A DNA stretch of 64,000 bases. Origin: Alcanivoracaceae bacterium (lineage in GTDB: Bacteria > Pseudomonadota > Gammaproteobacteria > Pseudomonadales > Alcanivoracaceae). A program made the translations under genes and the position numbers. The notes below the pieces were generated by a model. It was not told the DNA's origin, did no database searches, and was given only the letters and a program-made list of their open reading frames with translations. Location: positions 248,001-312,000 of the forward strand of contig JARGPN010000010.1 of NCBI GenBank assembly GCA_029213045.1. The letters are read 5' to 3'. Below are positions 10,364 to 20,444 of this stretch, piece by piece (position 1 is the first letter of the stretch; each line of letters begins with the position of its first letter).

Positions 10364-10402
10364 CCCATAGCATGCCTGAGAGCGTCTCAGGCATGCTATG
10401 GG
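10364..10402. terminator. Perfect 18-bp hairpin after the kinase gene
   Basis: CCCATAGCATGCCTGAGA at 10364-10381 is perfectly complementary to 10385-10402, leaving a three-base GCG loop. It starts 7 bp past the kinase stop codon, where a terminator is expected. No T-run follows, so it could be an RNA-stabilising hairpin or need a factor to terminate. Confidence 0.5.
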
Positions 10403-10517
10403 GCGGAAAAGTGTTCGCCTGAATTAGTCATTCCCTTCGCCCTTCTTTATTATTCATTCACCTAATGATTTGACGCATTCCCCATCAACGCCAACTCGAT
10501 TGCGCAGGAAAATACCC

Positions 10518-11699
10518 ATGACTCAAATCGGCACTCCGCTCTCTGGCACAGCCACTCGCATTATGCTGCTGGGCAGCGGCGAACTTGGCAAAGAAGTGAC
10601 CATCGAACTCATGCGCCTAGGATGCGAAGTTATTGCGGTAGATCGCTATGACAATGCGCCTGCGATGCAGGTTGCTCATCGCCACCATGTGATCAACATG
10701 CTGGACGGTGCCGCCATTCGCCAACTGGTTGAAACAGAAAAGCCGCATCTGATTGTTCCCGAAATCGAGGCGATCGCCACTGGCGAACTAGAGAAATTAG
10801 AAAGCGAAGGCTGGCAAGTCATTCCTACCGCACGCGCCGCTAAACTGACCATGAATCGCGAAGGCATTCGCTGCTTAGCGGCGGATGAATTGAAATTGCC
10901 CACCTCCCCTTTTCGCTTCGCGGAAACGCGCGAAGAATACGATGCGGCCATTGCCGACGTGGGCATGCCCTGCGTCGTAAAACCCATCATGTCTTCGTCC
11001 GGGAAAGGGCAAAGCACCATTAAATCAGAGGCGGACATTGGCCCAGCGTGGGACTATGCGCAGTCCGGTGGCCGCACTGGCGAAGGCAAGGTGATCGTCG
11101 AAGGCTTTGTCGACTTTGATTACGAAATTACGCTGCTCACGGTACGCCATATAAACGGCACGAGTTTCTGTGCACCGATCGGCCACCGTCAAGAAAAGGG
11201 CGACTACCGTGAATCGTGGCAGCCACAAGCCATGTCTGACATCGCTCTAAAGAAAGCGCAGGATGTTTCCCGCGCGATTACCGATGCATTAGGCGGGCGC
11301 GGTGTGTTTGGTGTAGAGCTATTTGTAAAAGGTGACGACGTTTATTTTAGTGAAGTCTCTCCTCGCCCGCACGATACCGGATTGGTCACGATTATTTCGC
11401 AAAACCTTTCCGAATTTGCACTACATGCCAGGGCCATTCTCGGCTTGCCGATTCCAGTGATTCATCAACATGGTCCGTCCGCCTCCGCTGTACTCTTGGT
11501 TGCGGGCGACTCAGCGCAAATGCAATACGGCAACCTCGCCGCAGCGCTCGCAGAAGAAGACACCGACATACGTCTGTTCGGTAAACCAGAAGTGCGCGGT
11601 GAACGCCGTCTCGGCGTTGCCCTGGCACGCGATACATCAATTGAATCAGCAATAAACAAAGCACTGCGTGTCATCGAAAAAATTGACGTAACCCTTTAA
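10518..11699 (+). CDS. purT: Formate-dependent phosphoribosylglycinamide formyltransferase
   Basis: PurT makes FGAR from GAR, ATP and formate, the folate-independent version of purine step 3, feeding the substrate of PurL. The 393-residue ATP-grasp enzyme shows the family pattern throughout: [15 protein letters not shown] at the N-terminus, [48 protein letters not shown] and [10 protein letters not shown]. The ATG at 10518 aligns with the E. coli start and follows GCAGGA; an in-frame ATG 48 bases earlier is less likely. It is followed after 13 bp by the TM2 gene. Confidence 0.96.
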   Translation: MTQIGTPLSGTATRIMLLGSGELGKEVTIELMRLGCEVIAVDRYDNAPAMQVAHRHHVINMLDGAAIRQLVETEKPHLIVPEIEAIATGELEKLESEGWQVIPTARAAKLTMNREGIRCLAADELKLPTSPFRFAETREEYDAAIADVGMPCVVKPIMSSSGKGQSTIKSEADIGPAWDYAQSGGRTGEGKVIVEGFVDFDYEITLLTVRHINGTSFCAPIGHRQEKGDYRESWQPQAMSDIALKKAQDVSRAITDALGGRGVFGVELFVKGDDVYFSEVSPRPHDTGLVTIISQNLSEFALHARAILGLPIPVIHQHGPSASAVLLVAGDSAQMQYGNLAAALAEEDTDIRLFGKPEVRGERRLGVALARDTSIESAINKALRVIEKIDVTL

Positions 11700-11712
11700 A
11701 GAGGACTATGAA

Positions 11713-12108
11713 ATGAGCAACAACACTCACAGCACCGCTATCGGCTACATTCTTTGGATCTTTGGTTTTATGGGCGCTCACCGTTTTTATTATGGCCGCC
11801 AAATCACCGGCACCATTTGGTTCTTTACCTTGGGCTTGTTTTTTATCGGCTGGATTGTGGATTTATTCTTGATCCCCGGCATGGATCGTGACGCCGACGA
11901 GCGCTATGTCCCTGGCGATGCGGACTATACTGTTGCGTGGATTTTGCTCGCTTTTCTCGGCGTGTTCGGCATTCACCGTTTCTATTTGGGCAAATGGCTG
12001 AGCGGTATTATTTGGCTGCTTACATTCGGTCTATTTGGATTTGGCTTGCTCTACGACCTGTGGACACTGAATGGACAAGTGTCTGAGCACAATCGCAGCG
12101 CTGCTTAA
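11713..12108 (+). CDS. Double TM2-domain membrane protein
   Basis: This 131-residue inner-membrane protein is a tandem of two TM2 domains. Each has a helix, a G-x-HRFYxG turn (GAHRFYYGR near residue 22 and GIHRFYLGK near residue 86) and a second helix ending in a D-L-x-x acidic patch. Four membrane helices are expected. The function of bacterial TM2 proteins is not settled, and none is assigned here. GAGGAC precedes the ATG. It lies 13 bp after purT and is probably cotranscribed, ending at a strong terminator. Confidence 0.85.
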   Translation: MSNNTHSTAIGYILWIFGFMGAHRFYYGRQITGTIWFFTLGLFFIGWIVDLFLIPGMDRDADERYVPGDADYTVAWILLAFLGVFGIHRFYLGKWLSGIIWLLTFGLFGFGLLYDLWTLNGQVSEHNRSAA

Positions 12109-12119
12109 CCGTTGAGAGA

Positions 12120-12169
12120 CCACGGACATAAAAAAAGCCGACATCAGTCGGCTTTTTTTATGTCCGTGG
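12120..12169. terminator. Bidirectional rho-independent terminator
   Basis: A perfect 23-bp inverted repeat (12120-12142 with 12147-12169) with an ATCA loop. Its GC core GCCGAC/GTCGGC is flanked by A7 on the left and T7 on the right, so each strand reads as a stem followed by a U-tract. It separates the convergent TM2 and DoxX genes. Confidence 0.93.
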
Positions 12170-12177
12170 TACAGCGA

Positions 12178-12561
12178 TCAATTCTTGACTGCGTATTTTC
12201 CCGCGCCAAGAAACACTAACGACAAAGCAGTAAATAAATAGAACGCCTGTAATTCAATCGCCCAACCGCCATGCTGACCAAGCGAGAAAATTTGTCCGCT
12301 ATGGGCCAACGCAATGGCAACCAGCATGTTGCCCACCATCAGCAACGCGCCAATACGTGTCTGGTATCCGACTAACACCATCAGCGGTGCAACAATTTCA
12401 CCGATTAAAACGCCGTATGCAAAAAAGCCAGGAAGGTGATGCGCTTGCAGCATCCCAGAAATAAATCCGACACCATGCTGCAACTTTGCAACGCCATGCA
12501 GCAACATCATTAACGCTAACGCAACGCGAAGGATTAATTTACCAATATCCGGGTTATTCAT
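12178..12561 (-). CDS. DoxX family membrane protein
   Basis: A 127-residue protein with four predicted membrane helices. The DoxX-family N-terminus (ILRVALALMMLLHGVAKL), the central GEIVAPLMVLVGYQTRIGAL and the helix-turn that ends in the C-terminal FLGAGKYAV segment are all present. DoxX proteins act in the cytoplasmic membrane and have been linked to redox and stress functions in some bacteria; the role here is unknown. GGAGTG precedes the ATG at 12561. It is monocistronic, bounded by the bidirectional terminator. Confidence 0.85.
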   Translation of the reverse strand: MNNPDIGKLILRVALALMMLLHGVAKLQHGVGFISGMLQAHHLPGFFAYGVLIGEIVAPLMVLVGYQTRIGALLMVGNMLVAIALAHSGQIFSLGQHGGWAIELQAFYLFTALSLVFLGAGKYAVKN

Positions 12562-12652
12562 CTTTCACTCCAATGTGATTAGCGCACCAGAATAATCGGC
12601 TCCTATGCTCACCGGCAAGAGACGAAGTGAAATATGCGCAGCAAGTCCAGAC

Positions 12653-14755
12653 TCAGTCAACCGTCGCTTGGTATTGCAGAGTAAAACTTCCGCCGCCGGA
12701 AGAAAGGCTCCCGCCCATCAACAAATCCCACTGAATAACTTTACCGCTAGGATTTGCGGTAAAGCTCGGCGTGCCTAGCGTAACCCCCGATGCGGGACAA
12801 CCTGTGCTGCAACTAAAGCTAGCTTGATTAAGGGTCACGAACCGACTGAGTACATCGGTTAATTGAATATTCGTCGCCGGGCCAGCTCCCGTATTGGATA
12901 CCACAATCTGATAGGTTACCGGCGTCCCGGGATTCGCTCCGCCAACAACATTTGAGCTTTTTACAACGGTTACGCTAGGCGGGGATACCACCGAGAAGTC
13001 TAGATACTCGGAATCTCTAACCCCTTCTGTGCCTTCATTGGCCGTTACTTCGAACCGCCACGCTCCTTGCACGGCGAAAGGATTGACGTTGTAACTGTAC
13101 TCATAAATTTTTGTGTTAGTGGTCGAGTCGAACACTTGAGTCATCGCTGCGTCATTTTGCAACAACGTTGGCGTCGGATCAGTCACATCAATAGTGGCTG
13201 ACGAAATATCAAAACTGCCGAATGGGTCGCTGACTTGGCTGCGAATATAAACGGTCTGGCCGGGCTGAATAGTGGTGATGGGCGAGGCAGCAGGATTCGT
13301 CGCATAACTTACCGCGTACGCACGCACGCTATCGACGTTAATCACCGTATTCGATGGCAACGTCACTAAGGAAAAATTAGTCGCCGCGCCGGACGGATCT
13401 AGCAAGATATTCCGTGCGCCACCACCACCGGTGGTATTGTCCAAATTCAACGAGATGGTTTCACCAGACACCAAACTGGTCGCACCGCTAATCGGCACAT
13501 TCACCGTATAAGCGGTGGATGTGCCTGTTAGCGTAATAGCGGTTGCCAAAGAACCAATCGTTCCAGACGTAGAGCCAGATAAAGTGAGTGTGAAATTCCG
13601 CGCGGCACCTCCGCCAGACTCACGCAAATACAAGGTCACTGGAATCTGGCCGCCGGTCGTATTCAGCGTCAACGGTGCCTGAAGCGCAGGCGTTAAAGTC
13701 CAAGTCTGGTTATTTCCCTTAGCAATGGTCAACTCCGCTTGGTTGGTGGCAGGAGCAGTGCGGGACATGGTGCTGTTGCTGTACAGATAAAGCTGCTTGT
13801 TACCCGATGAGGGTGGCGTGTTTCCAACGCTAACCTGAACAGATTCGTCCGTGAACAGTGTATTGGGTGCGGGGAAATTCGCGGAGTTTCCTGTCATCGT
13901 GACGTCGGATGTTGCGCTGCTGCTGCCAATCGGAAACTTGGCACCACCTGCCGCGAAAGGACCGAAATTCAACGTTTGGCTGGCGCCTGCGGCGTACGTG
14001 CCCACGAACCCAGACAGATCATTACCGAGGCTGTCATTCCAATTACCTCCGTTAAGTACCAGAGACTCGTCGCCACTATTTCTCAGGGTGTAGCACACGT
14101 AAAGATTTGAGCCCGTTAGCACTGAAAGAGTGTCTAGCTGATCTGAACAGGTGGCATTAGTGCTCACCCACTGATCAAACGTTACGGAAACAGAGGAAAC
14201 AACGATACAAGCTTCGTTCATGGTGCCGGTGTCTTGGTTAACCGGATCCATAAAGAAAAAACTCCACGCACCAGCGGGATTTTCACCATCAATGGCAGAT
14301 AAATTATTAGGGGCGTTGTTATGTGGCCGATGGCTGCCACTGTAAGCGGGGTTGTTCCCACAGGCCGCGTTTTCTAACGGCGCACCAGCGGACTCATCAT
14401 CAAACAGCACATTTATATCATTGCCAGCGCACCCAAACGGCCCGCCATTGACGTTGAAGCCCGTCGCAGTACCTGGGCGCTCAAACAGAGTCACGGCAGT
14501 ACCCTGAGGGCTGATAATGCGCGCCGTTAAGTCACCGGTGTAGGTATGAGAAATATCGACGTCCACATCCAAGTCAGTGATGAACCCGATATCCGCGATG
14601 TTGTAATCAATACTAATGGTTGTCTGATCGCCATCATTAATAGGCCACCCAGCGCCCCCATTGTTGTTACAGGACGTCTGCGCCGCATACGCAGGTACAG
14701 ATGCCGCTGACAACAGAATAAGAGACATCCATACTAAAACAGGTCTTACAGACAC
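12653..14755 (-). CDS. Secreted P-domain protein with DUF11-like C-terminus
   Basis: The 700-residue product has a signal peptide (residues 1-24, AYA cleavage site). A proprotein-convertase P domain follows (~30-190: DLDVDVDISHTYTGDL, ISPQGTAVTLFE, NPAGAWSFFFMDP). The rest is beta-rich, with a long middle region and a C-terminal DUF11-type repeat (~595-700: VTVVKSSNVVGGANPGTPVTYQIVVSNTGAGPA). There is no protease domain, although P domains usually follow a subtilisin or metalloprotease. It is probably exported and may be surface-exposed or adhesive, but no function is assigned. Translation starts with GTG at 14755 after an AAAAGGA site about 12 bases upstream. No PEP-CTERM or LPXTG-like sorting tail is visible; it ends in a beta strand. 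Confidence 0.75.
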   Translation of the reverse strand: MSVRPVLVWMSLILLSAASVPAYAAQTSCNNNGGAGWPINDGDQTTISIDYNIADIGFITDLDVDVDISHTYTGDLTARIISPQGTAVTLFERPGTATGFNVNGGPFGCAGNDINVLFDDESAGAPLENAACGNNPAYSGSHRPHNNAPNNLSAIDGENPAGAWSFFFMDPVNQDTGTMNEACIVVSSVSVTFDQWVSTNATCSDQLDTLSVLTGSNLYVCYTLRNSGDESLVLNGGNWNDSLGNDLSGFVGTYAAGASQTLNFGPFAAGGAKFPIGSSSATSDVTMTGNSANFPAPNTLFTDESVQVSVGNTPPSSGNKQLYLYSNSTMSRTAPATNQAELTIAKGNNQTWTLTPALQAPLTLNTTGGQIPVTLYLRESGGGAARNFTLTLSGSTSGTIGSLATAITLTGTSTAYTVNVPISGATSLVSGETISLNLDNTTGGGGARNILLDPSGAATNFSLVTLPSNTVINVDSVRAYAVSYATNPAASPITTIQPGQTVYIRSQVSDPFGSFDISSATIDVTDPTPTLLQNDAAMTQVFDSTTNTKIYEYSYNVNPFAVQGAWRFEVTANEGTEGVRDSEYLDFSVVSPPSVTVVKSSNVVGGANPGTPVTYQIVVSNTGAGPATNIQLTDVLSRFVTLNQASFSCSTGCPASGVTLGTPSFTANPSGKVIQWDLLMGGSLSSGGGSFTLQYQATVD

Positions 14756-15173
14756 AGCGTTACCAGTCCTTTTTTGAGGGGGTATAGGGGCAAAACGCCA
14801 CTATCATGAATAATATAATGCTAGTTGTACTACACAGTTAGTGAAATGTGAAAGGCGTCACAAGTTGGAATTATGTAAATTCTCGATAAGCGGCGAGGCC
14901 TTCACGCCAAACCCAGCGATAAAGCGGTATCAACCCGAGCCGCTCACGTCAGCGCCGGAAGCCCGCACTAACAAAAAACGCCCCATTAGAGGCGTTTCTT
15001 ACTACCTACCAAACGCAGTGAATCGCTATTCCCGCTCAATAGCTAAAACGGTATAACATGTTGATTAATATGGATTTCACTTTCCGTCCATTCGCTTAAT
15101 CAGTAAGTGTGAGGAAGAGCTTTTGAGGCTGACTCGTAGCAATGCGTTAGGGAAAGGGCGATTGAAAAGCCTC
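14756..15173. other. Intergenic region, AT-richer
   Basis: About 420 bp between the P-domain gene and the acyltransferase gene, both on the minus strand. There is no credible gene. It contains a small terminator-like hairpin (14976-14997) and no promoter I could identify with confidence. Confidence 0.5.
14976..14997. terminator. Candidate terminator hairpin
   Basis: AAACGCC (14976-14982) pairs with GGCGTTT (14991-14997) across an 8-base loop. A-runs on the left and TTTCTT on the right make it readable in either direction. It lies about 175 bp past the acyltransferase stop codon, which is rather far. Confidence 0.45.
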
Positions 15174-17096
15174 TTACCAAAAACTATCAGCTACTATTTG
15201 AGTAGCGATCCAATCTGCCGTTTTGATCGATGGGTGATCTATATCACTAATTAAAATGTCACCATTCCTAACACCATAACAACGCGACTCATCACATAAA
15301 AATTTATGTGGATAGACTTTCTTCACTTCGGAGAAACTAAAACTATCATAGAAATCAAAAGATCTTTTCGAAACTCGATCGTAATCTGATCTATAAACAA
15401 ACTTTTCCAAGAGATGTCCTCTTGTCATAACTTCACTGGCCAAACCGCGCCTACCAATATCAATGGATGGAACAGGGTAAATGAGCACAACTTTGTTATT
15501 ATTTTTTAATAGCGTTGAGATAATCGCCGTATATTTCGCTTTAGTTTGCTTATTTATAAATTCATTTTTGTTTTTCTTAGCGTGGTCGCTATTCGAATCC
15601 CAGCTATGACTATATCCTCCGAATACAACAAGACTATTCTTTGCGTTTTCTAACAAATTTAACCTAAATTCATCGATATTCGAATCTAAACCGAATATTT
15701 TTCCGGGCCCAGTCATTAATGTCAAAGTGGTGTTTTCAAGCTTGCTGGATAACTGCCAAGCGATTGATACCATATGACTATCGCCCACCAAATAGGCCCT
15801 ACGCCCCCCCCTTCCCAACTCACAAAAAGAACCCAAAGGCAAAGGCTCTTTACCTTGACGCCGATGGCACCTCAAAAATTCTTCAGGGTGCGCTAATCGA
15901 TCATCAAATGAAGCAGTAGTAACCTCAAAAGGGACCCTATTCTTAAAACCACTATTAGAATTTATATTGAACCCACATAAAATTATTAGTGAAGCCGCTA
16001 AAAGCGCCCCACCAAAAAACTTTTTAGAAGTGACGACTTCTTGCTTTCTAAACGGCTGCTCAATAAACCTGTAAGATATAACAGAAAAGATCAGCGTTAA
16101 AACAATCAAACTTAAAGAGAACAGCTCAGTCACTTGAGTATAGAAAGTTCTCGCAAAAGCAAAAATTGGAAAATGCCACAAATAGGCTGAGTAACTGATC
16201 AGCCCTATCCATACAAATAGCTTGCTCCCCAAAACCTTTCCGACTAACTCATCCTTAGATGAAAATCCAATAATCAGAGCAACGCCAACAATAGGAATGA
16301 GAGTGTGAAAACTTGGATGCGGAGTCTTTTCATCAAAGAATAGGATGCTATAGGCAACCAAAAAAAAACCGAGCATCGGCGGAACACGCTTACCCAACCC
16401 ATCACCAAACGACTTATTATTGAGCTCTCTGTAAGCAAGCATTGAACCTACTGCCAACTCCCAAAAACGACCGAATGGTAGATAGAAGTTCAAATCAGGA
16501 TTTTGCGCCTCCATAAGCTGCGCAAACAGCAAGCTCAACAAAGACAGAGCAACGATAATTCTCAGGAAATGCGCTCGGAAAAACTTAAAAGCAAGTATCG
16601 CCAAAATTGGAAATACCAAGTAGAACTGCTCCTCAACACCCAAACTCCACGTATGAAGAAAAGGCTTCAATAGTGCACTATCAGCTCCATACTCGGTGGT
16701 ATTGAAGTAGAAAAAGAAATTGGAACCAAAAAATACTGATGCAAGAATACTATTAGAATATTCAACTAGATCTTTGGGGAGCAGCCACAGCCAAGCCATT
16801 GGAAAAGATGCAAATATAACGATGAACAGCATAGGCAATATTCGCCTTGCTCTTCGCTCATAGAAATTTATAAAGCTGAACGAACCTTTAGTCTGAAGTT
16901 CAGAAAGAATGATTCGCGTAATCAGATATCCACTAATAACAAAGAAGATATCTACGCCAATGAAACCACCTTCGAACCAAACCTTCCCAAACAACGCTAT
17001 CTGAGCGTGATAAATAATGACGCTGACTACGGCTATGGCGCGTAAGCCGTCAATTTCTGCTCTGTAGGAAAGTTTAGAAGAATGCACCTGGATCAC
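15174..17096 (-). CDS. OafA/YrhL-type acyltransferase with SGNH domain
   Basis: An inner-membrane O-acyltransferase of 640 residues. The N-terminal acyltransferase-3 domain (~10-370) begins YRAEIDGLRAIAVVSVIIYH, contains GGFIGVDIFFVISGYLIT and has about ten membrane helices. The C-terminal periplasmic SGNH-like domain carries LVGDSHMVS and a terminal DIDHPS that supplies the Asp/His pair. Such proteins O-acetylate lipopolysaccharide, peptidoglycan or exported glycans. The gene is visibly AT-richer than its neighbours and sits between guaA and the P-domain gene, which suggests horizontal acquisition. It starts with GTG at 17096 with no good ribosome-binding site, so the exact start is uncertain, but the domain begins immediately afterwards. 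Confidence 0.88.
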   Translation of the reverse strand: MIQVHSSKLSYRAEIDGLRAIAVVSVIIYHAQIALFGKVWFEGGFIGVDIFFVISGYLITRIILSELQTKGSFSFINFYERRARRILPMLFIVIFASFPMAWLWLLPKDLVEYSNSILASVFFGSNFFFYFNTTEYGADSALLKPFLHTWSLGVEEQFYLVFPILAILAFKFFRAHFLRIIVALSLLSLLFAQLMEAQNPDLNFYLPFGRFWELAVGSMLAYRELNNKSFGDGLGKRVPPMLGFFLVAYSILFFDEKTPHPSFHTLIPIVGVALIIGFSSKDELVGKVLGSKLFVWIGLISYSAYLWHFPIFAFARTFYTQVTELFSLSLIVLTLIFSVISYRFIEQPFRKQEVVTSKKFFGGALLAASLIILCGFNINSNSGFKNRVPFEVTTASFDDRLAHPEEFLRCHRRQGKEPLPLGSFCELGRGGRRAYLVGDSHMVSIAWQLSSKLENTTLTLMTGPGKIFGLDSNIDEFRLNLLENAKNSLVVFGGYSHSWDSNSDHAKKNKNEFINKQTKAKYTAIISTLLKNNNKVVLIYPVPSIDIGRRGLASEVMTRGHLLEKFVYRSDYDRVSKRSFDFYDSFSFSEVKKVYPHKFLCDESRCYGVRNGDILISDIDHPSIKTADWIATQIVADSFW

Positions 17097-17150
17097 AAAG
17101 CGAACATGGTTCTAAATTTATAGAGACCTAACTTGGTTAACATATTTTAA

Positions 17151-18722
17151 CTATTCCCACTCAATAGTTGCAGGGGGTTTCGAGCTCACATCATACGTCA
17201 CACGAGATATGCCAGGAATTTCATTAATAATGCGGCCAGACACCAGCTCCAAGAAGTCGTAAGGCAGGTGCGCCCAACGAGCGGTCATAAAGTCGATGGT
17301 CTCCACGGCACGCAGCGCGACGACATATTCATAGCGGCGCGCATCACCCACCACGCCCACCGACTTCACTGGCAGAAACACGGCAAATGCTTGGCTGGTT
17401 TTATGGTACAAACCTGCCGCATGCAGTTCTTCGATAAAAATGGCATCGGCCAGACGTAAGGTATCCGCATACTCTTTTTTAACTTCGCCAAGAATACGTA
17501 CGCCCAAACCTGGGCCGGGGAACGGATGGCGATACACCATGTCGTACGGCAGACCTAACTCCAAACCGATCTTGCGCACTTCGTCTTTAAACAATTCACG
17601 CAGTGGCTCAACCAACTTTAACGTCATGTTTTCTTTTAAGCCGCCAACATTGTGATGCGACTTAATAACGTGCGCTTTGCCCGTTTTGCTCGCGGCGGAT
17701 TCAATCACGTCAGGATAGATGGTGCCTTGCGCTAACCATTTCGCGTCTTCTAACTTTGCGGCTTCTGCCTCAAAAATATCGATAAACGTGTTGCCAATAA
17801 TTTTACGCTTTTTCTCTGGATCCGCTTCGCCGGTTAACCGACCGAGGAAGTCTTCCACAGCATCAACACGAATAACCTTCACGCCCATATTCTGCGCGAA
17901 CATTTCCATGACTTGATCGCCTTCATTCAAACGAAGCAAGCCGTTATCAACAAACACGCAGGTTAATTGCTCGCCGATAGCGCGGTGCAACAATGCCGCC
18001 GTTACCGAAGAATCGACACCGCCGGACAAACCAAGAATCACTTCTTCATCACGCACTTGCTCGCGAATTTGTTCGATAGCGTCTTCAATAATATTGTCTG
18101 GCGTCCACAGCTTTTCGCAGCCACAGATATCGCGCACGAAGCGCTCCAACAAACGACCGCCCTGCAACGTGTGTGTCACTTCGGGATGAAACTGCACACC
18201 GTAAAAACGCTTCTCATCGTTGGCAATGCCCGCAATAGGACACGAAGAAGTACTCGCGCTGGCCACAAACCCTTCAGGTTGTTGTCCGACACGGTCTCCG
18301 TGGCTCATCCACACATCAAGAAACTCTTGGGCGTTTTCTTCGTGATCGACGATACCGTCGAGCAAACGGTTTGTTTCTGCTTTTTGTACACGGGCGTAAC
18401 CAAACTCATGCTTTTCGCCATGAATAACTTTGCCGCCAAGCTGCTCGGCCATGGTTTGCATGCCGTAGCAAATACCCAACACCGGGACGCCCTGCTCAAA
18501 AACGCGAGCGGGGGCACGTGGTGTTTCCGTCGCAGTAACGGTTTCTGGCCCACCGGAAAGAATGACCCCTGCCGGATCAAACGCACGAATTTCTGCTTCA
18601 TCCATATCGAAGGCGCGAATTTCACAATACACACCAATTTCCCGTACACGACGTGCAATTAGCTGCGTGTATTGAGAGCCGAAATCGAGAATCAGAACGC
18701 GTTGAGCATGGATATCTTTCAT
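17151..18722 (-). CDS. guaA: GMP synthase (glutamine-hydrolysing)
   Basis: GuaA aminates XMP to GMP using ATP and glutamine in the cytoplasm. The 523-residue enzyme has an N-terminal class I glutaminase (nucleophile Cys85 in GICYGMQ, His/Glu in FHPEVTHT). An ATP-pyrophosphatase domain with LSGGVDSSV and the C-terminal dimerisation domain ending in PPATIEWE complete the fold. It is the second gene of a guaB-guaA operon, 90 bp downstream of guaB, with two hairpins in the gap. Confidence 0.97.
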   Translation of the reverse strand: MKDIHAQRVLILDFGSQYTQLIARRVREIGVYCEIRAFDMDEAEIRAFDPAGVILSGGPETVTATETPRAPARVFEQGVPVLGICYGMQTMAEQLGGKVIHGEKHEFGYARVQKAETNRLLDGIVDHEENAQEFLDVWMSHGDRVGQQPEGFVASASTSSCPIAGIANDEKRFYGVQFHPEVTHTLQGGRLLERFVRDICGCEKLWTPDNIIEDAIEQIREQVRDEEVILGLSGGVDSSVTAALLHRAIGEQLTCVFVDNGLLRLNEGDQVMEMFAQNMGVKVIRVDAVEDFLGRLTGEADPEKKRKIIGNTFIDIFEAEAAKLEDAKWLAQGTIYPDVIESAASKTGKAHVIKSHHNVGGLKENMTLKLVEPLRELFKDEVRKIGLELGLPYDMVYRHPFPGPGLGVRILGEVKKEYADTLRLADAIFIEELHAAGLYHKTSQAFAVFLPVKSVGVVGDARRYEYVVALRAVETIDFMTARWAHLPYDFLELVSGRIINEIPGISRVTYDVSSKPPATIEWE

Positions 18723-18740
18723 GGTTCGGTCCGCAAATTG

Positions 18741-18766
18741 AAAAGGGCTGGTGCGCCAGCCCTTTT
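18741..18766 (-). terminator. Hairpin in the guaB-guaA gap, proximal to guaA
   Basis: An 11-bp perfect stem, AAAAGGGCTGG (18741-18751) with 18756-18766 and a TGCG loop. Read in the direction of transcription it ends in CCCTTTT, like an intrinsic terminator, yet it lies inside the operon just before the guaA start codon at 18722. Confidence 0.6.
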
Positions 18767-18782
18767 AAAACATGTTGCTTAC

Positions 18783-18804
18783 GCGCCAGTGTTTTCACTG
18801 GCGC
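18783..18804 (-). terminator. Hairpin in the guaB-guaA gap, proximal to guaB
   Basis: GCGCCAGTG (18783-18791) pairs perfectly with CACTGGCGC (18796-18804) across a four-base loop, 8 bp beyond the guaB stop. There is no U-tract after it, so mRNA 3'-end protection is as likely as termination. Confidence 0.5.
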
Positions 18805-18812
18805 ATTAAGCG

Positions 18813-20291
<1,479 letters not shown>

Positions 20292-20314
20292 TCAGTTGCG
20301 AAAAATAGCGGGCA

Positions 20315-20343
20315 ATTATAGGGGACGGCCGTGAATGGGTAAA
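20315..20343 (-). promoter_or_regulatory. Sigma-70 promoter of guaBA
   Basis: The minus strand shows TTTACC (20343-20338), a 17-bp spacer and a perfect TATAAT (20320-20315). Transcription would begin about 25 bases before the guaB ATG. The -35 matches four of six consensus bases. Confidence 0.6.
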
Positions 20344-20444
20344 TCGAAGTCGTCATAATGGGATAACTATCTGCTCATAGTCATACTTAATGACTGCTTT
20401 TTGGCGGCGCAGCGGCCGTAAAACCTGTGCTACCCTTGCCCGCT

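Noticed and set aside
12653-14755. P-domain protein considered as a PEP-CTERM or other sorted protein
   Set aside because: The C-terminus is a beta strand with no PEP motif, membrane helix or basic tail.
17967-18662. Plus-strand 231-codon open frame
   Set aside because: It lies entirely antisense to guaA and has a low-complexity, non-protein-like composition.
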